A stretch of DNA of 64,000 nt from Saccharibacillus sp. CPCC 101409 (GTDB taxonomy: Bacteria; Bacillota; Bacilli; Paenibacillales; Paenibacillaceae). Numbering within the stretch: the stretch's first letter is position 1; each line of letters begins with the position of its first letter. Location of the stretch: NCBI RefSeq assembly GCF_030518235.1, contig NZ_JAULSA010000003.1, positions 434,001-498,000 on the forward strand. The letters are read 5' to 3'. The notes below the pieces were generated by a model. The model worked only from the letters and a program-made list of their open reading frames with translations, was not told where the DNA came from and searched no databases. Below, piece by piece: positions 17,837-26,234 of this stretch. Both the position numbers and the translations under genes were made by a program.

Positions 17837-18040
17837 GTGCGCCGAGCAGTCTGCTTTTCTCCGCGAAATGAGTGTAAACAACAAAGCAGCTCCGCAAATA
17901 CCGCTATTATCGAAGAAGCGCTGGCCGATTTGGTCAAGTGCATATTAGGTGTACAAACGAGACGGCTCGTCGATCCGGCGGCGAGATCGGAAGGCGCCGC
18001 CGCCGCTCAAGGCTGAAGGGGAGCACCGGGGAGGCTCAAC

Positions 18041-18265
18041 AGATGTTGACGCCAAGTCAGCATTTGAGCGATAAATTCGAGGATCGAACGAAAATGCTGA
18101 CTAAATGTGCGCATTAGGGCGTGAAAATCGCAAAAAACGACGATTCGTTCGTAAAATGCGGACTAAAAGTCAGCATTTTTCCGTACCGTTTCTTTTTCAG
18201 CCCGAAATGCGGACTAAATGTACACATTTTCCGCGGAGCTTCAAAGGACCTGCACGATGGGGGCG
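18041..18265. repeat. Intergenic four-unit palindromic element, family A, copy 1
   Basis: Four imperfect palindromes of the form AATGYNGAC-N5-GTCNRCATT start near 18043, 18092, 18153 and 18205, spaced about 49, 61 and 52 bp. Beyond the palindromes, the linker sequences are also similar to the reverse complement of 33712-33938 over about 225 bp. It fills most of the 536-bp gap between the nitroreductase and MocR genes; no gene is seen in it. Confidence 0.85.
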
Positions 18266-18315
18266 TAAAAAGAATGCCCGGCTGCCCGGCTTCGCAATTG
18301 TGAAGTCGGACCGGC

Positions 18316-19782
18316 TCAATCGTCCGCGGCCTCGGCGCCGGTCTTGGCCTCCGCCTCGGCCCGCAGCGCTTCTTCCCGCAGGGCGGTCAGCCCCGCGATC
18401 GTCTCCGCGCGCGACGCATAAGCGTACGATAAGCGGATATGATGCAGATCGCCGGGATCGTAGATATAGCCCGGATTGATCAAGATCCGGCGCTCCAGCA
18501 GACGCAGGAAGAAAGGTTTGTCCACGATCGGGCGGCGGAATCGCAGCCAGATATAGAAGCCGCCTTCCGGCGGCGTCCACTGCGCCAGTTCGTCGAATCC
18601 CAGGCGGCGCAGTTCTTCCTGCGCGAAGTCGGCTCTTGCCCGAAGCTCGCCGCGCAGCGACTCCAGATGGCGCTCGTACAGGCCGGTTTCCAGCCAGTGC
18701 GCGGCGATGGCTTGGGAAAAGGCGCTGGAGCCGTAATCCGTCTGCATCTTGACGTCCGCCAGCCGGGCGGCGACCGGCGAAGGCGCGACGATCCAGCCGA
18801 TGCGCAGCCCCGGGCTGAGCGTCTTGGACAGGCTGCCCAGGTACAATACCTGGCCGGACGTATCCGCCGACTTCATGGAAGGCGGCGGCGGATCGAAGGT
18901 CAGGTCGCGGTAGACGTCGTCTTCGACGATCGGAATCCGCAGCTTGGTACAGGCGGCGTAGACGCGGTCGCGTTCCGCCTGCGTCCAGCAGCGTCCGGTC
19001 GGGTTGTTCAGCGCCGGAATGGCGTAAAGCAGCGACTGGCGTCGGCGTGCGATGCGCGCAAGCCGCTCCTCCAGCCCCGTCCCGAGTTCCGCGGGGAACA
19101 ATCGCATGCCGACGGACTGAAACGGATGCACGGAATTCAAATAAGTGGCCGGCTCGTGGAACACGGCCGAGCCTTCTTCCAGCAGCCCGACGGCAATCAG
19201 CTGAAGCGCCTGGAGCGCGCCGGACACGATGCAGATATTGTCCGGCGCGGCCTGCACGCCGCGTTCCGCCAGATAGGCGCACAGCGCGCGCCGCAGCCGC
19301 AGGCTGCCGAGCGGCGAAGAATAGCCGATCTCCTGCGGATCGATCTTGATCTCGCGCAGCGAGTCTTCGATCGCCGCGGCCGGCAGCAGGTCCGGCGACA
19401 GCTCGCCGGTGCCCAGCCGGATAAACGACGGGTCCGGCTCGCTGTCGTTGATCAGCCGGATCGTGTGCCGGTTCGGCCGGTGCACGCCGGCGCGGATATG
19501 CCGCTGCCAGTTGGGCTGCGCTCTCTTGAGCAGCGAATTCCAGGCGCCGCCCGAGACGTAGACGCCGGAACCCCGGCGGGCTTCGAGCAGCCCGTCCGCT
19601 TTCAATTCGTCCAGCGCGGCCTGCACCGTGCTGCGGTTGACGCCCCAGCGCGCGGCCAGCTCCCGCTGGGCGGGCAGACGGGTGCCCGCCGCCCAATCGC
19701 CGGTCTCGACGCGCTCGGCGATCCAGCTTGCAATCTGGCGCTGCAAAGGCAGGTGGGGATGGGGAGAAGGTTTCCAGTCCAT
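18316..19782 (-). CDS. MocR-type (GntR-aminotransferase fusion) transcriptional regulator
   Basis: PLP-dependent regulator of 488 residues. The N-terminal GntR winged helix covers about residues 8-75 (LPLQRQIASWIAERVETGDW, NRSTVQAALDELKADGLLEA). It is followed by a class I aminotransferase-like fold with the PLP lysine in LGSLSKTLSPGLRIGW. The ATG at 19782 has AAAGGAG 10 bases upstream; a longer in-frame extension to 20751 would overlap the divergent lysE-like gene and is spurious. MocR proteins usually control the divergent gene, here an amino-acid exporter. Confidence 0.9.
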   Translation of the reverse strand: MDWKPSPHPHLPLQRQIASWIAERVETGDWAAGTRLPAQRELAARWGVNRSTVQAALDELKADGLLEARRGSGVYVSGGAWNSLLKRAQPNWQRHIRAGVHRPNRHTIRLINDSEPDPSFIRLGTGELSPDLLPAAAIEDSLREIKIDPQEIGYSSPLGSLRLRRALCAYLAERGVQAAPDNICIVSGALQALQLIAVGLLEEGSAVFHEPATYLNSVHPFQSVGMRLFPAELGTGLEERLARIARRRQSLLYAIPALNNPTGRCWTQAERDRVYAACTKLRIPIVEDDVYRDLTFDPPPPSMKSADTSGQVLYLGSLSKTLSPGLRIGWIVAPSPVAARLADVKMQTDYGSSAFSQAIAAHWLETGLYERHLESLRGELRARADFAQEELRRLGFDELAQWTPPEGGFYIWLRFRRPIVDKPFFLRLLERRILINPGYIYDPGDLHHIRLSYAYASRAETIAGLTALREEALRAEAEAKTGAEAADD

Positions 19783-19865
19783 GGCGGACACGCTCCTTTG
19801 CGAATAGGATCGGATTCGGCGGAACGGCACCCTGTGCGAAATGGGCGCGGCAGGCCGTATCGAAG

Positions 19866-19893
19866 AATTGGATGGGCGAAAAACCGTCCAATT
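19866..19893. promoter_or_regulatory. Inverted repeat in the MocR/LysE divergent region, candidate operator
   Basis: AATTGGA (19866-19872) is complementary to TCCAATT (19887-19893), and a further partial copy AATTGGC follows on the right. It lies between the two divergent start codons, where a MocR site is expected. Confidence 0.4.
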
Positions 19894-19986
19894 GGCCGTT
19901 TTCTTTTGCTCCCGGCATCGTAACATGGAAGCAGGGCAAATGAAAACCGTAACCGGCCAAGCCGTACGCAAAAAGGAGTCGATCCA

Positions 19987-20622
19987 ATGGAAGCCGTGCT
20001 GCACGGACTGATCCTGGCCTTCGGGCTGATTCTGCCGCTCGGCGTGCAGAACGTATTCGTATTCTCGCAGGGAGCGGCGCAGCCTTCGCTGCTCCGGGCG
20101 CTGCCGGCCGTGCTGGCCGCGGCGCTGTGCGACACGCTGCTGATCCTGCTGGCGGTATTCGGCGTATCGGCCGTCGTACTGAAGTTCGACGGGCTGCGCC
20201 TGGCGCTGCTGCTGGCCGGCGTGCTGTTCCTGCTCTATATGGGCCTGTCGCTCTGGCGCGCGAAGCCGGCGGCCGCGGACGGCGCCGAAGCGCGGCCGTT
20301 GGCGGCCCGCAGGCAAATTCTGTTCGCGCTGTCGGTCTCGCTGCTGAATCCGCACGCGCTGCTGGATACCGTCGGCGTGATCGGCACGAGCGCGCTGGCC
20401 TATTCCGGCGCCGCGCAGCTGCGGTTCGCCGCCGCCTGCGTCGCGGTGTCCTGGCTGTGGTTCGCCGGGCTGGCCGCCGCCGGATCGGCGCTGCGCCGCC
20501 TGCGCGGAGCGGACCGCGTCATGACGCTGTTCAACAAAGCGTCGGCGCTGTTTATCTGGGGAACGGCCGCGTATTTGCTGACGGGGCTGATCCGCGAAGC
20601 ATCGCGGCGCATGGGCGGATAA
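19987..20622 (+). CDS. LysE/ArgO-family amino acid exporter
   Basis: Membrane protein of 211 residues with about six helices. The N-terminal GLILAFGLILPLGVQNVFVF and the SLLNPHALLDTVGVIG motif are hallmarks of LysE/ArgO exporters of basic amino acids. The divergent MocR-type gene is its likely regulator. A GGAG-containing site (AAAAAGGAGTCGATCC) precedes the ATG. A strong terminator follows. Confidence 0.9.
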   Translation: MEAVLHGLILAFGLILPLGVQNVFVFSQGAAQPSLLRALPAVLAAALCDTLLILLAVFGVSAVVLKFDGLRLALLLAGVLFLLYMGLSLWRAKPAAADGAEARPLAARRQILFALSVSLLNPHALLDTVGVIGTSALAYSGAAQLRFAAACVAVSWLWFAGLAAAGSALRRLRGADRVMTLFNKASALFIWGTAAYLLTGLIREASRRMGG

Positions 20623-20661
20623 GGCAGGGACAAGCAGGACGAAGCCGAGCGGAAAAACGGC

Positions 20662-20719
20662 AAAAAACCGTGAACGGCCGCGGCGCGTCTCGATGCGCGC
20701 GGCGTTCACGGTTTTTTTT
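20662..20719 (+). terminator. Terminator of the lysE-like gene
   Basis: A stem of about 15 bp (AAACCGTGAACG and complement, 20662-20676 with 20703-20717), with an inner GC hairpin and a T run. Confidence 0.9.
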
Positions 20720-21034
20720 ATCTGGGAATTTGGGGTGCGGCACGGGTACATGCAGCATCGGGTCTGCCGATCGGGATGGAGAACGATACCGACTGTGTGC
20801 TAACGGAGCGACAGGATGCTCAGACGGGAAACAACCTGTTTTCCAGGCGCAACCGCGCCGTTCGGAACGTCCAAGCGCCGCTGCCCGGCTGAGCCTGGGC
20901 GGCCGCAATCCGCGTTCCGCCGCGCTTTGGCTGTTTTTGCAGCGTCCCGCAATCCGCGTTCCTCCGTTTTGCCGTTTCGCCCCGCTCGAGCAGCCGCGCG
21001 GCTCCGATCCGCCTCGTCTCGCCTTCGCCGAGCT
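20720..21034. other. Intergenic region with a 16-bp direct repeat
   Basis: No gene is seen between the lysE terminator and the amylase stop. CCGCAATCCGCGTTCC occurs exactly twice (20903-20918 and 20947-20962). Confidence 0.6.
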
Positions 21035-22540
21035 TTACTCCCCGTCCGTCGGGCTGTCCGCCGCGCAGTCCATCGTGCCGTCTTCTTCCGGCAGGGCCCA
21101 CACGGACACGCTGCCGCCGTTGACCGGGAAAGTGGCGAAGCCGTCTTCTTCGATCACGATCTTGTCTTCGCGCGTGTTGGTCAGGTCGATCCACTCTTCG
21201 CCGGCGCGTTCCGGTCCTACGCACATGCGCTTCCCGCCTTCGTCGCCGTTCGAAATCACGACCGCGCAGCCGGAGCCGATCACTTCTTCGGCGCCGCGGC
21301 GCACCCAGCCGATCGTGTTCGGATGGTCGAAGTAGTCTTCCTGCTCGCCGTACGCTTTCTGGCAGCGGGCGTACAGCAGCGGGTCGATCGCCTGCTTTTT
21401 GCCGTCGATCGGATTCTCGCCGCCGATGCCGAAGTAATCGCCGTAGAACACGCACGGATAGCCGTCGCGGCGCAGCAGGATCAGCGCGTACGCGCTCTGC
21501 TTGAACCAGTCGTCGATCCAGGATTCCAGCGACTCGCCCGGCTGGGAATCGTGGTTGTCCACGAATGTAACCGCGTTTGTCGGGTGCGTCTGCACCAGCG
21601 TGTCGTCGAAGATCTTCGTCAGGTCGAACGCGCTGCCGGACTGCGAAGCTTCGTGCAGCTTATAGTGCAGCGATACGTCGAACAGATCGATCCGGTAATC
21701 GACGGTATCGAGGAATTCGCGGCAGGCGTTCAGGTCGTTGTTCCAGAATTCGCCGACGATATAGAAGTCCTCGCCGCGCTTGCGGATCATTTCGCCCGCG
21801 AATTCGCGGATAAAGTCGTGGTTGATATGCTTGATCGCGTCAAGGCGGTAGCCGCTGCACTGGAGCGTGTCGACGAGCCAGCGTCCCCACTCCATCATTT
21901 CCTCGCGGACTTCGTCGTTTCGGTAATCGAGGTTCGCGAACATCAGGTAATCGTAGTTGCCGAACTCGTTGTCGACTTTGTCGTCCCAGCTGCGGTTCTC
22001 GTCGCCGAGGCGGTAGATGCCGTTATTGCCGGTCGCGTTGTCGAAGTCGGTGCCGTTGAAGTGGCGGGAATCCCATTTGAACGCGGAATACTGGTCGCCC
22101 CGGCCCGGGAACGTGAACTTGGTCCAGCCTTCGATCTCGAACGGCTCCTCGGAAATGACTTCGTTGCGGTTGTTCGGATCGACTTCGACCACTTTGAAGC
22201 GTTCGGTTTCGTCCGCGCCGGCTTTGTGGTTCATGACCAGGTCGACATACACGGCTACGCCGAACTCGTGACAGGCCGCGATCGCGCTTTTCAGCTCGTC
22301 TTTGGTGCCGTATTTGGTGCGCACCGTGCCTTTCTGGTCGAATTCGCCGAGATCGTACAGGTCGTAAATGCCGTAGCCGGTATCTTCCGCGGATTGTCCT
22401 TTGGTGACGGGCGGAATCCAGACGGAATCGATGCCCTGCTTTTTCAGCTCGGGGGCCATCTCCTTCAACCGGTTCCAGTGCTGCCCGTCCGCGTCCACAT
22501 GCCATTCAAAAAACTGCATCATCGTATGATTTACGGTCAT
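21035..22540 (-). CDS. Cytoplasmic GH13 alpha-amylase
   Basis: Alpha-amylase of 501 residues without a signal peptide (starts MTVNHTMMQFFEWHVDADGQ), so it acts on internal or imported alpha-glucans. Conserved GH13 regions are visible: DLVMNH, GYRLDAIKHI (nucleophile Asp), VGEFW (acid/base Glu) and FVDNHDSQP (transition-state Asp). It resembles the GH13_5 group of liquefying-type and cytosolic amylases. The ATG at 22540 has GAGGAGG upstream, at a rather long spacing across a T run. Extensions upstream to 22723 have no ribosome site. Confidence 0.93.
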   Translation of the reverse strand: MTVNHTMMQFFEWHVDADGQHWNRLKEMAPELKKQGIDSVWIPPVTKGQSAEDTGYGIYDLYDLGEFDQKGTVRTKYGTKDELKSAIAACHEFGVAVYVDLVMNHKAGADETERFKVVEVDPNNRNEVISEEPFEIEGWTKFTFPGRGDQYSAFKWDSRHFNGTDFDNATGNNGIYRLGDENRSWDDKVDNEFGNYDYLMFANLDYRNDEVREEMMEWGRWLVDTLQCSGYRLDAIKHINHDFIREFAGEMIRKRGEDFYIVGEFWNNDLNACREFLDTVDYRIDLFDVSLHYKLHEASQSGSAFDLTKIFDDTLVQTHPTNAVTFVDNHDSQPGESLESWIDDWFKQSAYALILLRRDGYPCVFYGDYFGIGGENPIDGKKQAIDPLLYARCQKAYGEQEDYFDHPNTIGWVRRGAEEVIGSGCAVVISNGDEGGKRMCVGPERAGEEWIDLTNTREDKIVIEEDGFATFPVNGGSVSVWALPEEDGTMDCAADSPTDGE

Positions 22541-23000
22541 AACAAAAAAAAGCCTCCTCGTAGTCTGGATTCGCGTAGTGTGCCGCCTATTCGGTTTTGG
22601 AGCCGAAAGTAGGGTCGATAGGTGCAGGAAGGAGGCCGCGGGGAGCGCCTCTTTTATAGTTGCAAATAAGGATAAGGCCGAGCGGCCATCCGGAAAGTCG
22701 AACGCGGTAAATTCGTTAGCCATACTGCTAGCTATTCAGGAATAATACAAGTTACCCAAAAGGACGGGGGATTTAAACGATGGGCGGGCGATTTTGAAAA
22801 GTAAACATTCCGATAACGTTTCAACGCAAAAAGCGCGGAGGCGCGGCGGGATTCGAAAAGGCGAACGCCGAAGCGGAGAAATCGAACAAACTGTCAAAAT
22901 TCGCCCGCGATGCTTGGAATGCGCCGAAAAAAGGTAATGATAAAGTGGGCTTGCTTTCGCGGTTGTCCGCGGAACAATCATCAATGAGGAGGCGTTCACT
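22541..23000. other. Divergent intergenic region, no gene seen
   Basis: This 460-bp gap should hold the promoters of the amylase and nitroreductase genes. I see AT-rich patches (AATAATAC near 22740, AATGATAAAG near 22940) but no confident -35/-10 pair and no coding signal. Confidence 0.5.
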
Positions 23001-23603
23001 TTGACGACCGAACAAACACTGGAACTGATTAAAAACAGACGCAGTATTTACGGAATCAGCAAAGAACAGACAGCATCCGACGAGCAAATCCGCGAATTGA
23101 TCGAACAGACGCTGCTGCATGTGCCGTCGGCGTTCAACTCGCAAAGCGCGCGCATCGTGGTCCTGCTCGGCGAGCAGCACGACCGTCTGTGGGACATCGC
23201 GACCGAAGTGCTCAAAGGCATCGTGCCGGAAGGCAATTTCGCTTCGACGCAGGAGAAAATGGACAGCTTCAAAGCCGGCTACGGCACCGTGCTTTTCTTC
23301 GAGGACGAATCGGTGATCCGCGGCATGCAGGAGCAGTTCCAGCTGTATCAGGACAAATTCCCGGTCTGGTCGCAGCAGTCTTCGGGCATGCACCAGTACG
23401 CGATCTGGACGCTGCTGGAAGGCGAGGGTTACGGCGCTTCGCTCCAGCATTACAATCCGCTGATCGACGAGAAAGTCAAAGCGGAATGGGACATCCCGGC
23501 CAGCTGGCAGCTCGAAGCGCAGATGCCGTTCGGCAAACCGACCGCGCCGGCCGGCGAGAAAGAATTCAAGCCGCTGGAAGAACGGTTGAAGTGGTTTAAG
23601 TAA
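23001..23603 (+). CDS. Nitroreductase family protein (HBN/YdgI-like)
   Basis: FMN-binding oxidoreductase of 200 residues. The start (LELIKNRRSIYGISKEQTAS), VPSAFNSQSARIVVLLGEQH and EGYGASLQHYNPLIDEKV are typical of the short nitroreductase subgroup with a conserved QHYNP motif. Start is TTG at 23001, with GAGGAGG 8 bases upstream. Physiological substrate unknown. It is unlike the longer nitroreductase at 17108, so not a recent duplicate. Confidence 0.9.
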   Translation: MTTEQTLELIKNRRSIYGISKEQTASDEQIRELIEQTLLHVPSAFNSQSARIVVLLGEQHDRLWDIATEVLKGIVPEGNFASTQEKMDSFKAGYGTVLFFEDESVIRGMQEQFQLYQDKFPVWSQQSSGMHQYAIWTLLEGEGYGASLQHYNPLIDEKVKAEWDIPASWQLEAQMPFGKPTAPAGEKEFKPLEERLKWFK

Positions 23604-23641
23604 GCCGCAAGGCAGGACCGTGAACGAATAAGAACGACTGC

Positions 23642-23690
23642 AAAAAAGCAGCTTCGGCGATCCGTGGATCGGACAGCCGGGCTGCTTTTT
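23642..23690. terminator. Bidirectional terminator between nitroreductase and DUF72 genes
   Basis: A 10-bp stem AAAAAGCAGC (23643-23652) / GCTGCTTTTT (23681-23690) with inner pairing. A and T runs on both sides serve both convergent genes. Confidence 0.85.
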
Positions 23691-23705
23691 ATGATGCGTA
23701 TCGAT

Positions 23706-24635
23706 TCAGTCTTGAAAAAGGGTGTCCGGCGGATCGGTTTCACCGCCGCCGCTTTGTCCGTCTTCGGACCGGGCATCGCCGCCGGCCCTGCCGGTACCGC
23801 CGTCCGCCGACGAGGTCCCGTCCGGTTCGCGCTGGCCGAGCAGTTCCATCAGCTCCAGCGCGTTCGGCGTGGCGTCTTTGGCCGAGTTGTTGTTGAACAC
23901 GACGTAGACGTGCTTGCTCTGCTTGTCCAGATCGAGCAGGATATCGCGCCACTCGCTCAGTTCTTCGGTGCTGTAGCGGTACAGGTAGCGCAGCTTGCGC
24001 CAGTTGGGATCGCTGCTCTTGTGCCAGCCGCCGACGTTGCGCCCGTGCATCCGGACGTAGGTGGCGTCGTCGCTCGTCGCGCGCGCGATGATCGGGATCG
24101 AGCCGCTGCCGGCCTGCGGTTCGTCGACGACGGTCTGCACCCAGCCTTCTTTGCGCATAAAGTCCAGCGTTTTCTCGCGAAACTGCGGCGAGTACCACGA
24201 CTGGTGCCGGAATTCGAGCGCGCACGGCACGTCTTTCATAAACTCGCGCGTCACGCGCAGCTTCTCCACGTTCTCGCGGGTGCAGTCGAACCAGGGCGGG
24301 TACTGGAACAGGGTCATGGTCAGCTTTTTGGCGTCGATCACGGGTTCCAGGCTGGTATGAAAAGCGGCGAACATTTCTTCGGCCGTATCGAAGTAGTTCT
24401 TTTTGCCGCGCAGGTGTCCGGTCATGCCCTGATAAGCTTTAATTACGAAGCCAAAGTCGTCCGGCGTTTGCGAGACCCATTTTTCATAATTCTTGACGGG
24501 CTGAATCGCGTAAAACGAGCTGTCCAGCTCCACGATCTTGAACGCCTCGCTGTAAGCGGGCAGCCGCTCTGCGGGCTTGAGCTTGCCGTACAGCTCGTCG
24601 TGGTCGCTGAAATTGGTCAGTCCGATGGTGATGAT
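23706..24635 (-). CDS. DUF72 family protein with probable AUC start codon
   Basis: Protein of about 309 residues with the DUF72 TIM-barrel-like features VELDSSFYAI, FQYPPWFDCT, CALEFRHQSW, TYVRMHGRN and HVYVVFNNN. Function of the family is unsettled. The homologous N-terminus (I-T-I-G-L-T-N-F-S-D-H-D-E-L-Y) continues upstream of the first ordinary start (GTG at 24533), which itself has no ribosome site and would cut off the first beta strand. In that upstream frame there is no ATG, GTG or TTG before a stop. A strong AAGGAGGAG lies 6 bases before an ATC at 24635, so initiation at AUC is the best reading. The Pro/Gly/Ser-rich C-terminal tail (about 40 residues) is probably disordered. Confidence 0.75.
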   Translation of the reverse strand: MITIGLTNFSDHDELYGKLKPAERLPAYSEAFKIVELDSSFYAIQPVKNYEKWVSQTPDDFGFVIKAYQGMTGHLRGKKNYFDTAEEMFAAFHTSLEPVIDAKKLTMTLFQYPPWFDCTRENVEKLRVTREFMKDVPCALEFRHQSWYSPQFREKTLDFMRKEGWVQTVVDEPQAGSGSIPIIARATSDDATYVRMHGRNVGGWHKSSDPNWRKLRYLYRYSTEELSEWRDILLDLDKQSKHVYVVFNNNSAKDATPNALELMELLGQREPDGTSSADGGTGRAGGDARSEDGQSGGGETDPPDTLFQD

Positions 24636-24840
24636 GGGGATCTCCTCCTTATGGCCGTCATTCTCGCGCGGAGAGCCGGCGGCCGGTTCTCCGTCTTGTT
24701 AGATACTTAAACGAAACGGGGGAGGGGCAATCGGGGGGAGATGCGCGATTCGCGGGCGGAACGGATCGCGGGCGGATGCAATCGACTGCGCGCAGCGGTT
24801 AGAATGAGTAAAAAGCCGTATACGAATAGGGCAGGGAAGG

Positions 24841-26136
24841 ATGGGGAATGCAGGGATGGGGAACGGAGAGGGAGCGCGGAAAACAAAGCTTGAAGAGCCG
24901 GATCGAAAGCGCCGGCTGCTTGAAATGACGGCGGGGATGAACGAAGATCAGCTGCGGGCGGTATTGGATAAGCTGCTGGGCGGAGAAGAGGCGCTGCAGG
25001 CAGAGACGGGGAACGGCTTCGGGCCGGAAGCGTTCGGAGCCGAGAAGATTGAAAACGAAGCGTCCGGGGTCGGAGTCGGGGACTGGAATACGTTCCGCCG
25101 GACGCTGCTTGAGCGGGAACCGGGGTTGAGTGCGGCGGACGCGCTGGAGCGCGTCCATATCGTGCCGAGCGATTCGGCGGCGGCCGGCCTGCGTCAGGCT
25201 TTGCAGCCGGAGATCGAGTCCGGGCGGGAGCGGGTGTATGCGCTGGGCGACAATTTGTCCTACGGGCCGATCCGGGGATTGGACAGCCGGGAAGGCGGCG
25301 GGAACGAGGAAAACGGGCAGTACGAAGAGTCCGGAAAGCATGAAGGCGGTTGGATCGATCGGCTGGGCTGGCTGGAGGAAACGGCCGGGCTGGGCGATGC
25401 AGAACGGCGGCGCGGGCTGGACGGCGATTACCGGCTGCTGGCGGAACTGCCGGAACGGCTGTCTGCCGATACGGAGATTGTGATCTGGGCGGCTGGAACG
25501 GCGGCGGATCAGACGGCGCTGCGGCTGGTGTTGTTCTTGTTCCGGCATTTTGCGGGCACGGTTCGGATCGTGGACGCGCTCGACGTTTACGGGCGGCTGC
25601 AAAGCCTCGGACGCATCGGGCGAAAAGGGATTACGGTTACGCATCTGCACAGCGGTGAAATGATGCCCGACGATCTGCGCGCGGTGTGGCAAGCGGCGTC
25701 CGGGATGACGTGGGAGAAGGCGGCGCGGCTGAAGGAGCCGGGAATGCTACGCGACGGGAAAGCGGTGGAAGCGGAGGACGAAGGGCTTATTTCTATCGCG
25801 CTGCCCGGCGAAGAGCGCCGCAGGTTGGAACGGGAATGGACCGCTCTGTCGGTGGACGGCGCTACGCTTCGGACGTATCGGGACGGCTCCGTGGTCGCGG
25901 TGCCGGAGGATTATTACGACGGTTATCTGCTGGAAACCGCGGCGGAAGTCTGCGGTCCCGGCGGCGAATACCGCAAAGCGGCGCGGGTCGTCGGGCAGGC
26001 GATCGGTTACTCGGAGGAACACTTGAGCGACGGTTTTCTCAATCACCGGCTGAATATGCTCGTTTACTCGGGCAAACTGGAGTTTCGCGGCGTGCCCCGG
26101 CTGATGCGGATGTACGAAGTGCGGCCTGTACGGTAG
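24841..26136 (+). CDS. DUF1835/DUF3658 domain protein
   Basis: Cytoplasmic protein of about 431 residues. A charged N-terminal region (to about 90) precedes the DUF1835 domain (RVHIVPSDSAAAGLRQAL, YALGDNLSYGPI, about 98-240). The C-terminal DUF3658-like part ends in GYSEEHLSDGFLNHRLNMLV. Function unknown. Several nearby in-frame ATGs (24841, 24856) make the start uncertain, and no ribosome site is well placed for the first. The gene is convergent with the amidase gene. Confidence 0.8.
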   Translation: MGNAGMGNGEGARKTKLEEPDRKRRLLEMTAGMNEDQLRAVLDKLLGGEEALQAETGNGFGPEAFGAEKIENEASGVGVGDWNTFRRTLLEREPGLSAADALERVHIVPSDSAAAGLRQALQPEIESGRERVYALGDNLSYGPIRGLDSREGGGNEENGQYEESGKHEGGWIDRLGWLEETAGLGDAERRRGLDGDYRLLAELPERLSADTEIVIWAAGTAADQTALRLVLFLFRHFAGTVRIVDALDVYGRLQSLGRIGRKGITVTHLHSGEMMPDDLRAVWQAASGMTWEKAARLKEPGMLRDGKAVEAEDEGLISIALPGEERRRLEREWTALSVDGATLRTYRDGSVVAVPEDYYDGYLLETAAEVCGPGGEYRKAARVVGQAIGYSEEHLSDGFLNHRLNMLVYSGKLEFRGVPRLMRMYEVRPVR

Positions 26137-26167
26137 GCGGCTGGAAGCGGGAAAAGCCGCGGGAGAG

Positions 26168-26217
26168 TGAAAGAAAAGCCGTTTCCGGGCCGAAGATCTC
26201 GGCTGGCGGAAGCGGCT
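26168..26217 (-). terminator. Terminator of the amidase gene
   Basis: An 11-bp stem (26177-26187 with 26207-26217, one G-T pair) and an inner GCCGA/TCGGC hairpin. Read on the minus strand it is followed by TTTTCTTTC. Confidence 0.7.
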
Positions 26218-26234
26218 GGCGCTCTGCTTAAAAG

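Noticed and set aside
20816-22612. Long plus-strand frame over the amylase gene
   Set aside because: Antisense to a well-supported GH13 enzyme and without any domain match or ribosome site.
22809-22825. CcpA cre site before the amylase gene (near CGATAACGTTTCAACG)
   Set aside because: Spacing within the motif is one base short of the consensus and key positions mismatch.
22736-22999. Possible 87-residue minus-strand protein in the amylase-nitroreductase gap
   Set aside because: No ribosome site. It spans the presumed divergent promoters and has no protein-like pattern.
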